A stretch of DNA of 44,615 nt, taken from Armatimonadota bacterium (lineage in GTDB: Bacteria > Armatimonadota > Zipacnadia > UBA1398 > JAKPQA01). The first letter of the stretch is position 1; every line of letters starts with the position of its first letter. The notes under the pieces were generated by a model. That model had not been told where the DNA came from, did no database searches, and worked only from the letters and a program-made list of their open reading frames with translations. The stretch spans positions 1-44,615 of the forward strand of contig JAKPQA010000158.1 of NCBI GenBank assembly GCA_029547025.1. The letters are read 5' to 3'. A program made the translations under genes and the position numbers. This document shows positions 33,001-40,438 of this stretch, piece by piece.

Positions 33001-33512
33001 ACCTGGTGGAGCGAATCGGCCTCAGCCGGCTGCCAGCCGGCGGGAGTATCGTCACCGGACTCCGCGCCGCCGTTGGTGAGGCCCGCGGTGAGGAAGTCGG
33101 GCACGGCCCACGCGCGTGGGTTGCCGAAGTAGACCCAGAAGCGCGCCGTGCCCTTAGCGGGGCAGTCGGCCGCGAAGTTCAGTCGGTCGCCGGCCGCGCA
33201 CGGGCCAGAACGCCGCGACGCCCCGACGGCATCGAGCACGTCGTAGAGCAGTTCGCGGCCGAGGTCGTCGCATACGCGAACCTGACTGATGGGTACCCCC
33301 GCGAGGGCGAGCGAGCCATCGGCCTCGCCAATCGGCACCTCGACCAGCACGCCGTTGGTCTCGGCGTCCCCGTCGTTGCGAACATCGATGGGCTGGCGCT
33401 GCGTCCACCACCCCCCTCCATCAAGGTAGAGGCTCGATGGCCAGAGGGGCGCATCGGCGGCGTGCGCGACGGTAGTGAGGGTAATGAGTGCAAGCGAGAT
33501 CAGCGTGGGCAT
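30030..33512 (-). CDS. Secreted DUF4091 (GH123-like) protein with two CBM-like modules
   Basis: 1160 residues from ATG 33512, with AGGAG 7 bases upstream and a signal peptide ending VAHA. Two similar carbohydrate-binding-like modules are visible at about 147-291 (TNGGAESGDDTPAGW ... AWFDDVSL) and 427-580 (NASFEQGDPPSGWTV ... TVWHDGILL). Each resembles CBM4/9-type jelly rolls that open with N.G.E/FE and end with a D-D/H-D-G pattern. A linker with YPSGYYASRLP precedes the catalytic part, and YISDEPFMDGDND near residue 910 provides the adjacent Asp-Glu of DUF4091/GH123 enzymes. Characterised GH123 enzymes remove beta-linked N-acetylgalactosamine with substrate-assisted catalysis. The region around ETLWFTTDGQM and CFRYDHAAYEFWGVSWW fits the barrel. 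The exact substrate is inferred only. Confidence 0.82.
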   Translation of the reverse strand: MPTLISLALITLTTVAHAADAPLWPSSLYLDGGGWWTQRQPIDVRNDGDAETNGVLVEVPIGEADGSLALAGVPISQVRVCDDLGRELLYDVLDAVGASRRSGPCAAGDRLNFAADCPAKGTARFWVYFGNPRAWAVPDFLTAGLTNGGAESGDDTPAGWQPAEADSLHQVSWVDEAPRSGTRCLKTTVEPGAEPSWVKWQQTDIPVTPGRTYRIEAWVKAQDVVGAAGWFVHVNGDKPQLINQVLDAGAGTYDWRKLEISFTVPPDGKTATIGTVLRGTGTAWFDDVSLAGADAGAGLVAICGPVEDRGLADVPLPADWALPEGRWPFRCAVRALNDADTAQANVLLRVGLSRQLVRLRGRAGATLQPVAADGRPLPFARLGSSALVVTDLPPRTASRVAMYLGGDGAKAASEQGPDALVSSPANLVANASFEQGDPPSGWTVSSEGAGGAKLCEPSVDTPGRLGERCAKLVIPPDAPLAWAGWHQRVPVKPSTSYVYMGYLKCRDLDGSVTLYAHILDSEGRPVSGTSNVGAGTALSGTRDWTLTSGQFTTGPDAAIVELHLTVNAHGTVWHDGILLAEVVDGTAESLEAARSEDGQTGLAVWQVDPVTKVFPDEIPGPRPRRVELTAARGEREACQLVLRSDTEVERARVSATPPARDGHHLPAPRIERVGFVPIDYPSGYYASRLPAYFRLCPQGAPGSDGWAGEWPDPLIPDGSFALQPGRAQPVWVTVEVPADAEPGEYRCEITIETGEQMVRIPLRIDVLRLTLPRETSIRAIYDLRSGTGQNIHDGRPMKESLRDWYRFMAERRVCPDSIVPEPVFTYADGKVTMDATEFDEMATLCFDELGMKHMYTPWLFYALGWAYPPKAIFGLEPFTPEYEAAFKQAYRLLSDHLRERGWLDRLVYYISDEPFMDGDNDVAANLQKIAALAHEADPAVPIYSSTWRFSQRLVGALDIWGTGPQGTFPVDEMARRRAAGETLWFTTDGQMCIDTPYCAIERLLPYFCFRYDHAAYEFWGVSWWTYNPWERGWHQYIRQSDEGKEYYYIRYPNGDGYLTYPGDAVGVKGPVSSIRLEQAREGMEDYEALRILQQRVDEARAAGRKTADADAALAAARALVSIPNNGGRFSSELLPDPEAVSRIRERVLRAADRLERANAE

Positions 33513-33643
33513 GGCAGTCTCCTGGTTGCGTCGCGGCGTAGCAGGTAGTGTGCGCGCGGTTCGCCCGGGGGTGCGTGGAGGCCTCCGCGCGGGCGGGGCA
33601 GGCCAAAGGCACGTGACCTGCTTATGTTAACATGGACTACCCA

Positions 33644-33672
33644 TTGACATGGCCCCGGGTCGGGCGCAGAAT
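33644..33672 (+). promoter_or_regulatory. Candidate sigma70 promoter
   Basis: TTGACA (33644-33649), a perfect -35, is followed after exactly 17 bases by CAGAAT (33667-33672), 4 of 6 matches to the -10. Transcription would start near 33679, leaving a short leader with GGAGGT at 33682-33687 before ATG 33695. Confidence 0.5.
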
Positions 33673-33694
33673 CCGGGCGCTGGAGGTGCATCGC

Positions 33695-34156
33695 ATGCAG
33701 CTCCGTCGACTCGCGCCTGGCCTCGTGCTCCCCCTCTGTTTTCTGCTGGCCGCGGTCGCCGAGGCCGTCCCGCCCGCGTTTGTTGCCCCGCCCGATGATC
33801 TCTCTTCGCTGACGGGCGATGGCTGGCGGGCCCTCGTCGAGCCCGACGGATCGTTCGTGTTCCAGAGCGGGCGGCGGTACGTAGCTGATGTGGGTCTGCG
33901 CTTCACGTCGCGGCCGAAGAACGAGGTCACGATGCAGAACTACGATGGCGAAGCGGAGCCCGGCTTCCCCGCTCTCGACGGTACCGGCGGCCTGCTGTTC
34001 GTCGGCGGAGTGAAGGAGAAGGAGTCGAAGCGGGCCGTCCACCTGAGGCAGACGTTGACTCCACTCGATGCGGGCCTGGCAGCGCGGTACGGGGTCACAG
34101 TCGACGAGGCCGTGCCGCTCAATCGGCTGAGCATGTGGATCACGCTGCCGATTTAG
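33695..34156 (+). CDS. N-terminal part of a secreted protein split by in-frame TAG
   Basis: 153 residues from ATG 33695, with GGAGGT 7 bases upstream and a good promoter just before. A signal peptide ends near AVAEA. The rest is beta-rich, with FVFQSGRRYVADVGLRFTS and LRQTLTPLDAGLAARYG. The frame ends LSMWITLPI, then TAG (34154-34156), and continues open in the same phase for 434 more codons. No restart signal lies after the stop. I read both parts as one gene broken by a nonsense codon. No known family is recognised. Other genes in the window end in TAG normally, so TAG is a real stop here. An assembly or sequencing error cannot be excluded. Confidence 0.6.
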   Translation: MQLRRLAPGLVLPLCFLLAAVAEAVPPAFVAPPDDLSSLTGDGWRALVEPDGSFVFQSGRRYVADVGLRFTSRPKNEVTMQNYDGEAEPGFPALDGTGGLLFVGGVKEKESKRAVHLRQTLTPLDAGLAARYGVTVDEAVPLNRLSMWITLPI

Positions 34157-34162
34157 TACCAC

Positions 34163-35458
34163 ATGGGCTCGCGGGTCGAGCTCACCCAGGAGACGCCCGA
34201 CACGGTGCTCGAGGCGTTCGACGTGGACCTTCCCGCTGAGCTCGACCGGACCAAGCCGATCGCGGAAGGCATTGGGCAGACGTTGGTCGTGTCGGATGCC
34301 GAGGGCCCCGTGCTCACGTTCCGGACGCTTGAGCCCATGCGGTGCGTGGTCGAGGACTGCCGCCAGTGGGAGACCTACTACTACGTGATCCGCTTCGAGG
34401 CGCCGATGGTCGGCGGGCAGCTGGCTCCCGGGCAGACACTCGAGATGGGCCTCGACGTGGCCGTGCGTCCCACGCAGGACGCTGGCCCTCCGGCTCGGAC
34501 CGAGCCCCTGCCTGAGCTGACAGCCGACCGCTCGATGGTCCAGCTCGAGGATGACGAGACGACTTGCGGCGACTGGGAGACGACGTACGGCAGCGAGGCG
34601 TACGTTCTCTGGGGCATGACAGGGGCGCACCTCTGCGGTGGGGCGTTTTGGCCGCTGCCAGTGCGGGCGTACACGGGGGACCCCGACCAACGCATCGCTC
34701 GATGGATGTCGAAGCTGCGCGAGCTGCACGACCGCCGAGCTCTCCTCTGTCCGAAGTACCGCGACCGACGGCCGAGCATCATCGACGACACTGGCGAGTC
34801 GCGGCCCCTCGGTGGGGGGCCGGACCTGCTGGTCGACTTCTCGGTGCCGCCGGGCGACCACGCGCTCAGCCTGTACTGGTTCGAAATCGACTACCCGCAG
34901 TACCGCGACTACGCGGTGGAGTTCTCCGACCGAGCGGGCAAGCGCCTGCTCGCGACCGACGCGCGGGACTTCTACAACGGCGTCTACAAGCGCTTCGCCG
35001 TGCGAGGCCCGCAGGAACTGACCGTACGCATACGTCGCAGCATGAGCATCAACGCCACGCTGTCGGGGCTGTTCCTCGACCCGCTGGCAGCGGACTGGCG
35101 CGACCCGGCGTGCGCCAATCCGGTGGCACACCTGCGCGAGCGGGGCATCCAGCAGGTCGAGGGGCAGTCGCCCGAGCTTGCGCGCGTCTACGACTTACTG
35201 CGGCAGAGGCGTGACCGAGAGGCCGAGGCGCTGTGCCGGGACGTCATGCAGGGCGACGGCAGGGATCCGACGGCGGTGTTCGCGGCGGAGCTTGCCTACA
35301 CGCTACGGACCTCGCGGGAGGACTTCGGCGGCGCTTCCGGGGTCGCCACCTGGCTGCTGGACGGCTGTTCTGATTCGTCACCGGGGCGGGCTGTTGGGGT
35401 GAAGGCGGGGTTCGACAGGATGGTGTTCGACGCAGGGCGGGGGCAGTCCAATGAGTAG
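34163..35458 (+). CDS. C-terminal part of the amber-split secreted protein
   Basis: 431 codons in the same phase as the upstream fragment and only two codons after its TAG. The first ATG, 34163, has no Shine-Dalgarno-like sequence before it, which argues against independent translation. Content looks coding: LVDFSVPPGDHALSLYWFEI and a tyrosine-rich stretch suggest a jelly-roll or lectin-like domain, followed by an alpha-helical end (ARVYDLLRQRRDREAEALC). Without the upstream signal peptide the product would stay in the cytosol. Restoring the stop codon would give a protein of about 587 residues. The family is not recognised. Confidence 0.55.
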   Translation: MGSRVELTQETPDTVLEAFDVDLPAELDRTKPIAEGIGQTLVVSDAEGPVLTFRTLEPMRCVVEDCRQWETYYYVIRFEAPMVGGQLAPGQTLEMGLDVAVRPTQDAGPPARTEPLPELTADRSMVQLEDDETTCGDWETTYGSEAYVLWGMTGAHLCGGAFWPLPVRAYTGDPDQRIARWMSKLRELHDRRALLCPKYRDRRPSIIDDTGESRPLGGGPDLLVDFSVPPGDHALSLYWFEIDYPQYRDYAVEFSDRAGKRLLATDARDFYNGVYKRFAVRGPQELTVRIRRSMSINATLSGLFLDPLAADWRDPACANPVAHLRERGIQQVEGQSPELARVYDLLRQRRDREAEALCRDVMQGDGRDPTAVFAAELAYTLRTSREDFGGASGVATWLLDGCSDSSPGRAVGVKAGFDRMVFDAGRGQSNE

Positions 35459-35484
35459 CCGCCCGCCCGTAGGGAGAGGGGACA

Positions 35485-35763
35485 ATGCGCCCATCGATCC
35501 GTACTGGCCTGGTGATGGCGGGGCTCTTGCTTGTGGCACCCGCGTCCTGGTGTGATGACCCGCCCCCGCCGCACCACGGAGGATGGGGCACGGGGCAGTG
35601 GTTCGCGTTCGACCCGCATCAAGGGCACTCCAGCTATGGGGTTCAGTCGGCCTCCACCGCGACAGCTACCCCCGCGACTAGGACGCTGTCTGTCTCAGCC
35701 AGCGGCACGGCACCAGCGTATAGCACGCCAGTACAATGCCTAGGTAACGCTACGGCCGGGTGA
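35485..35763 (+). CDS. Small secreted protein, unknown function
   Basis: 92 residues from ATG 35485, preceded by GGGAGAGGGG. It has a signal peptide (GLVMAGLLLVAPASWC) and then a short Pro/His-rich stretch (DDPPPPHHGGWG) and a Ser/Thr/Ala-rich tail. The stop overlaps the GTG of the next gene (GTGA), suggesting coupled translation. Low complexity and small size limit any call. It might be the truncated start of a longer gene, as the following protein also begins with a signal-like segment. Confidence 0.5.
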   Translation: MRPSIRTGLVMAGLLLVAPASWCDDPPPPHHGGWGTGQWFAFDPHQGHSSYGVQSASTATATPATRTLSVSASGTAPAYSTPVQCLGNATAG

Positions 35764-36959
35764 GCGCGATGGCGAGAACGCAGCGGTCGGGCTTGGCTCC
35801 GGTGGGAGTGCCTCGGCGGGCCCCGCGGCCCAGTGGGGTTTGCGCCGCCCTCCTGTTGTTCCAGGAATGCGCGTCGTTTGCCCAGCCCGTGGCTGACACC
35901 GGTGACGGGCGCGCGATCGAGGAGCGCATGGTCGAGCTGAAGCTGCCCGGCCACCTGGCGCCGGTGCTCGCCAACGGTCGGCTCGTGTTCGCGGGCGGCG
36001 GTGCGCCGATGTACGACGAGGGCACACCGTGGTACGTGCAGGTGTTCTGGCTCCAGGACGCCCTTCTGCCCCTGATGTGCCCCATCGACAGCGTGGGGCT
36101 CCACGACGCCAACTGCGCTGTGCTGGCTGTGATGGCAGGGCCCTGGCGGGAGACTTTCGCGGCCGGCGTGCGTCTTGCGGCCGAGCCCCCAGGACTCGGC
36201 AAGATGGTGTTCGAGTCACGGTGGGCGGCTTTCAACGACACCTACCGGGCGAACGTCGGGGGCGCACTCGTCTTCGCTGACGGTCGGCTCGTGCAGCGGC
36301 GTGCATGGGATGAGGATCTTGCCGTCTTCCCCTACGACAGCGAGGCCCTGGCCGTGCCCATGCGCTGGAACATCCCGATCGGCGGACTGCATCTGGTCCA
36401 GATCGGGCCCGCGCTCAGGGATCGGCTTCAGCTTCACCAGTGGCTATCCGCGCGGGTGCGCGAGACGCTGGGGCTGGCTCCCGGACCGGCGGGCGAGGCG
36501 GTGCCAACGCCGAGGCCGTTCGCGCACAGCATCGCGCACTGCGCGGTGACGGCGGCTCGGCTGACGCGTGAGGCCGATGCGGTGCGGGCCGACCTCTTGA
36601 CCGCGGGCGGGAACGCCATCGAAACGTGGGTCTGGCGATGGGCCGACGGCCGGCTCTCAAGCGCCACGTGCACCCGGGTGCGTGGCGTCGTGCCGTTCTA
36701 CGACGGGGTCAGGGACGCGAGCACGAAGGGCGAAACGAAGGACTGGTACAAGGGCGTGCCGGTGCCGCGGATGGAGCAGGAGTTCCGGTTCGGCGCAGTG
36801 GTTGGCATGCCCGATGCTGTCGTCCCCGTATCGATGACCGTGGTCTGCGAGGATGAGCAGTTCGCGTGTGACCTGCGGTACTTCGACTACCAGGTCAACA
36901 TGGGGCTGCCGGAGGGATGCTTCGGGTACGATGTGCCGGCGGCAGGCGGGGCGGAGTAG
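35760..36959 (+). CDS. Secreted protein of unknown function
   Basis: 399 residues from GTG 35760, overlapping the previous stop; ATG 35769 is a slightly later choice. The first 45 residues are basic and then hydrophobic (GVCAALLLFQECASFAQP), consistent with export. The body is beta-rich and aromatic, with VELKLPGHLAPVLANGRLVF near the start and FRFGAVVGMPDAVVPVSM near the end. I find no catalytic motif and no family. It lies with the amber-split gene in a plus-strand group between two leftward glycan-degradation genes and may be a glycan-binding or structural partner of them. Confidence 0.6.
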   Translation: MSAMARTQRSGLAPVGVPRRAPRPSGVCAALLLFQECASFAQPVADTGDGRAIEERMVELKLPGHLAPVLANGRLVFAGGGAPMYDEGTPWYVQVFWLQDALLPLMCPIDSVGLHDANCAVLAVMAGPWRETFAAGVRLAAEPPGLGKMVFESRWAAFNDTYRANVGGALVFADGRLVQRRAWDEDLAVFPYDSEALAVPMRWNIPIGGLHLVQIGPALRDRLQLHQWLSARVRETLGLAPGPAGEAVPTPRPFAHSIAHCAVTAARLTREADAVRADLLTAGGNAIETWVWRWADGRLSSATCTRVRGVVPFYDGVRDASTKGETKDWYKGVPVPRMEQEFRFGAVVGMPDAVVPVSMTVVCEDEQFACDLRYFDYQVNMGLPEGCFGYDVPAAGGAE

Positions 36960-37071
36960 GGGCGGGTGTGGCCGGCAGGAACAGGCCCGGGCGCAGCAAG
37001 CAGCGCCCCTACAACGGCAACGCCAAAGGGAAGAGGGGTCGGGACTCGTCTTCCTGTCCGGGCAGCCGGCC

Positions 37072-38823
37072 CTACAGCATCGGCTCGGTTTTCTCGAGCA
37101 GTGCATCAGCAAGGATCTGGTGGCCCTCGACGAAGGGGTGCACGCCGTCGAAGAGCAGGTCGAGCGCGCCGGGTCGCGTCATGAAAAGGTCGTAGACATC
37201 GAGGAGGGGCACGCCCATCTCGGCCGCGATCTGGCGCGTGGCTTCGACGTAGTGGATGAGCATGAAGTTGATATCTTCGTGCTCGGCATAGGCGCCGACG
37301 TGCTGGAAGTCGTACTTCCGCGTCATGGGGTTCGGCGTGCAGAGCAGCACCTTCGAGCCGGCCTCCCGCACACGGCTGACGATGGTGCGCAAGTTGGCTG
37401 AGTAGTCCTCGACCGAGACGCGCGGCGCGGTGCGGGCGGCCTCGGGCCCGTCGACCATGGCGGCGTCGTTGAGCCCGAACATGACGATAGTGAGTGCCGG
37501 TTGCTGGGCGAGCACGTCCAGCTCGATCCGCGCCAGGCCGTCGGAGGTGGTGTGCCCGCCCACGCCGGCACTGACCACGCGGACATTGCGGCCCTGTTCA
37601 CGGAGCTTCGTCTGCAGCAGGTGGCGGAAGGTCTGGTACTCGGTCACGCCGGGCCGGACGCCACGGGTCACCGAGTCGCCGAAGGCCACGATGGTCTGCG
37701 GCTTCGGCCAGGCGGCGGGCTCCTCGATCCATGCCCGGTTCGTGCGGGCTAGCATCACGGAGTTGCGCCCCTCGGTCGTCCGCTGCCACCACGCGAGGAG
37801 GATGGTGCCATCGGCGGCCTCGGCGATGGAGGGATAGCAGGCTGACTGGAAGGGCAGGGAGCCGTCGGCGTTGGGAGTCGGTTCAGTGACGGTACGCTGG
37901 GGCGTCCAGGTCTGGCAGTCGTCGGTGCTGAGGGCCACAACGAGCGGGAAGCGGTCGGTGGGGGAGTCATCCCACGCACGGACGATGGCGCCATCGCGCA
38001 GCCGGAGCAGTGCGGCGGGTGAGTTGAAGCCGAAGAAGCGGCTGGGCTTCAAGTCGGCCCAAGTGCGGCCGCCGTCGTGGCTGACGGCCTCATAGGGACG
38101 CCGGTCGCCGGTGCGGATGATGGCGAACAGGTCGCCGTTTGAGAGCCGAACGAAGGCGGGCTCATCGGCCCCCATGGGGTGCACGGGCACCTCGATGTCG
38201 GCACCGGGCGTCCAGGTGCGTCCGCGATCCTCGGAGATGAGTGCGCCAGCCTTGCACCACATCTGTCCCTCTTCGGCGGCCGGGTTGCCCTCCTCCGCGG
38301 GGACGTCCCAGGAGTAGGGCATGACGACGGTGTCGCCCTCAAGCCAGACGGGCACGTTGACGCACCCGCTGACGTACTTGCGGGGCACGGGAATGCGTTG
38401 TGGCTCGGACCATGTCTGGCCGCCATTGTCGCTCACACAGGCGAGGAACTCGCTGCGGGCCAGGTGGCCGGGCTGCTCGGGGAGATCGATCACGTGGGTG
38501 GCGACAACGATGAGACGGTCTCCATCGACCAGAATGTTGGCATCAGTGGTGTAGCGGGGGCCGGGCTCCATGATCTGGACGGGATCCGACCATGTGAGGC
38601 CGGAATCGCGAGTGGCCTGAATGTAGATGCCCTGGGTGTTGTTCGAGTAGACGCAGTAGATTGTGTGGCCATCACTAGTACTGAGGGTGGGGATCTCAAT
38701 ATCACCGGGCAGGCCAGGCCGTAGTTGGGACAGCTCGCAGAACGGCGCGGCGTTCCCGGCTCGGCCCTCCGCCGGCACGAGGGCGGCGGCGCAGGCAGCC
38801 AGGAGCGGGGCGGTGCATCGCAT
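37072..38823 (-). CDS. Asp-box propeller fused to SGNH/GDSL esterase
   Basis: 583 residues. ATG 38823 has AGGAGG 8 bases upstream and is followed by a signal peptide (LLAACAAALVPAEGRA). Residues about 35-370 form a sialidase-like six-bladed propeller with Asp-boxes SDNGGQTW, SEDRGRTW, SHDGGRTW and STDDCQTW. The usual FRIP/RIP arginine is replaced: the matching segment reads IEIPTLST. From about residue 380 an SGNH hydrolase follows: block I AFGDSVTRG, block II Gly in GVGGHTTSDG, block III FGLND, and the C-terminal DGVHPFVEGH with catalytic Asp and His. SGNH enzymes of this kind remove O-acetyl or other acyl groups from glycans. The fusion suggests a binding propeller that places the esterase on an acetylated glycan. 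Confidence 0.85.
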   Translation of the reverse strand: MRCTAPLLAACAAALVPAEGRAGNAAPFCELSQLRPGLPGDIEIPTLSTSDGHTIYCVYSNNTQGIYIQATRDSGLTWSDPVQIMEPGPRYTTDANILVDGDRLIVVATHVIDLPEQPGHLARSEFLACVSDNGGQTWSEPQRIPVPRKYVSGCVNVPVWLEGDTVVMPYSWDVPAEEGNPAAEEGQMWCKAGALISEDRGRTWTPGADIEVPVHPMGADEPAFVRLSNGDLFAIIRTGDRRPYEAVSHDGGRTWADLKPSRFFGFNSPAALLRLRDGAIVRAWDDSPTDRFPLVVALSTDDCQTWTPQRTVTEPTPNADGSLPFQSACYPSIAEAADGTILLAWWQRTTEGRNSVMLARTNRAWIEEPAAWPKPQTIVAFGDSVTRGVRPGVTEYQTFRHLLQTKLREQGRNVRVVSAGVGGHTTSDGLARIELDVLAQQPALTIVMFGLNDAAMVDGPEAARTAPRVSVEDYSANLRTIVSRVREAGSKVLLCTPNPMTRKYDFQHVGAYAEHEDINFMLIHYVEATRQIAAEMGVPLLDVYDLFMTRPGALDLLFDGVHPFVEGHQILADALLEKTEPML

Positions 38824-38987
38824 GGCGGGTCCTCCTGAGCGGTGGCGAGTCATGGTTCGCGGCGATGCCCGTCCGACCTCCCGGTGTGGGGTGGCGTCGT
38901 GGGTGTGGAACAAGGGCATTGGGGGCCGTCCGCGAATCTGACTGGTGGCTGCCGCACGCGGCAAGGCGATCCCGGAGGCGGAGGCGC

Positions 38988-40433
38988 ATGGCCAAGCAGG
39001 CTGTGTTAGCCTGCGGCGTAGTGGATGATCTGTGGGGTCAGGTACTCATCGACCACCTGGAGGGACGGTCGGCGCAGTACCGGCTCGTGTTCGACAGCGG
39101 GTACGAGGTCGTGTTCGATGCGGCCGAGCACTTCAGCCCGTACTTTCAGCCCCACGAACTGGAAGCGCTGTCGTTCGCCCATGGGCGCATCCTCGATATC
39201 GGGCCCGGTGCGGGCCGCCACATGCTGTGGGCGCTCTCGAAAGGCTTTCGGCCGACGGGCGTGGACCGATCACCTCTGGCCGTTGAGGCCTGCCGCCGCC
39301 GTGGGTGTGAGGACGTCACTTGTGCGGACATCCTCAATGTGGAGCTGCCCCCTGCCCACTTCGATTCTGTGCTCCTGATGGGCAACAACATGGGCCTGGC
39401 GGGTTCTGTCGATGGGACAGCGCATCTGCTGAGAATCGCGTTCGAGGCCGCAGCACCGGGCGCGTGGCTCATCGGCTCCTTCGTAGCCATGGACCATGTC
39501 CCCGATGGCGAGAGGCCCGAGCGCGGTGTCGTGGCCCGGCATCGCATCGCCTACCGCAGCCAGGTTGGGCCCCTCTTCGACTGGACCTTCTTCTCGACCG
39601 AACAGCTTGTGTCGCTGGCTCGCGAGCAGGGCTGGCAGATCCGCCGGGTGCTATCGGGCACCGATATCCAGTCGTATCTGATCGCCGCCAAACCGCTCCA
39701 GGGCATTGAGGCGCTATTGGGTCTGCCCGAGCGGGAGCTGGACTGTGATCTGTGGGAAGGCGTCCTGAGCCGAGCCTGGTTGGGGGAGGTTGCAGACCTG
39801 GAGATCGAGGGGTTCGGCTCGCCGCCGCGGGACCTGGTGGACGTCGACGCCGTTCTCGGCCCAGGCGTGAGCGACGCCGAGACGGCTGCTCTGTCTCGCC
39901 TGCGAGGCCGTGTGCTGGAGTTGGGATGCGGGGCCGGTGCGGCGCTCTCGTTCCTCACCGACCGGGGGTGCTCGGTCATCGGGCTCGACTCCAGCGACCT
40001 GGCCGTGGGGGCCGCGCACATGCGCGGGATTAGCCGCGCCCGCCGCGCGGACTGGTTGGACTCGCTGCCCGACGACGGGCCATTCGCTGGCTTCGTTCTA
40101 CTCCACAGCCGCGCAGCGCTGGCAGGCGATCTGCCGGGTGTCCGTCTGTTGCTGGAGCGGCTGCACTCGACGGGAACGCCCGACGCGGTGCTGGTGATGT
40201 CGTATGAGATCTCTGGCGTGTCTTTCCCGGGTCTGGCGCGCTACGTGCATGAGGGTCGGGCGGGCCCCTGGTGGTATTTCGCCCAGTTCGAGACGGACGA
40301 GGCGGTGTCCGATCTGATGGAGCGCGCGGGTTGGCGGTGTGTTGAGCTTCTGAACACCGGGCCAACCGGCCGAATCGCCATCGCCCGGCGCGCCGTGCAC
40401 GCAGGCCTCCCAGTGCCCGGCATGGGGGAATAG
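38988..40433 (+). CDS. Protein with two tandem SAM-dependent methyltransferase domains
   Basis: 481 residues from ATG 38988, preceded by GGAGGCGGAGG. The first class I methyltransferase spans about 1-235, with motif I RILDIGPGAGRHML near residue 68 and motif II-like GVDRSPLAVEACR. The second spans about 290-475, with motif I VLELGCGAGAALSFL and GLDSSDLAVGAA. Both glycine motifs are complete, so both may bind S-adenosylmethionine. The two halves share little beyond the fold and may not be recent duplicates. The next gene, a sugar-isomerase-like barrel, starts 5 bases after the stop, suggesting a shared pathway. The acceptor is unknown; an O-methylated sugar is one possibility. Confidence 0.82.
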   Translation: MAKQAVLACGVVDDLWGQVLIDHLEGRSAQYRLVFDSGYEVVFDAAEHFSPYFQPHELEALSFAHGRILDIGPGAGRHMLWALSKGFRPTGVDRSPLAVEACRRRGCEDVTCADILNVELPPAHFDSVLLMGNNMGLAGSVDGTAHLLRIAFEAAAPGAWLIGSFVAMDHVPDGERPERGVVARHRIAYRSQVGPLFDWTFFSTEQLVSLAREQGWQIRRVLSGTDIQSYLIAAKPLQGIEALLGLPERELDCDLWEGVLSRAWLGEVADLEIEGFGSPPRDLVDVDAVLGPGVSDAETAALSRLRGRVLELGCGAGAALSFLTDRGCSVIGLDSSDLAVGAAHMRGISRARRADWLDSLPDDGPFAGFVLLHSRAALAGDLPGVRLLLERLHSTGTPDAVLVMSYEISGVSFPGLARYVHEGRAGPWWYFAQFETDEAVSDLMERAGWRCVELLNTGPTGRIAIARRAVHAGLPVPGMGE

Positions 40434-40438
40434 GCCCC

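Noticed and set aside
31791-33548. 585-codon plus-strand frame opposite the DUF4091 gene
   Set aside because: It is an antisense shadow of a well-supported secreted protein; high GC leaves few stops in this phase.
34154-34156. TAG read as pyrrolysine
   Set aside because: No pyl genes are seen, several neighbouring genes end at TAG, and the protein is secreted and not a methylamine methyltransferase. Mutation or sequencing error is simpler.
33500-35131. 543-codon minus-strand frame across the amber-split gene
   Set aside because: It overlaps a strong promoter, ribosome-binding site and signal peptide on the plus strand and has no recognisable domain.
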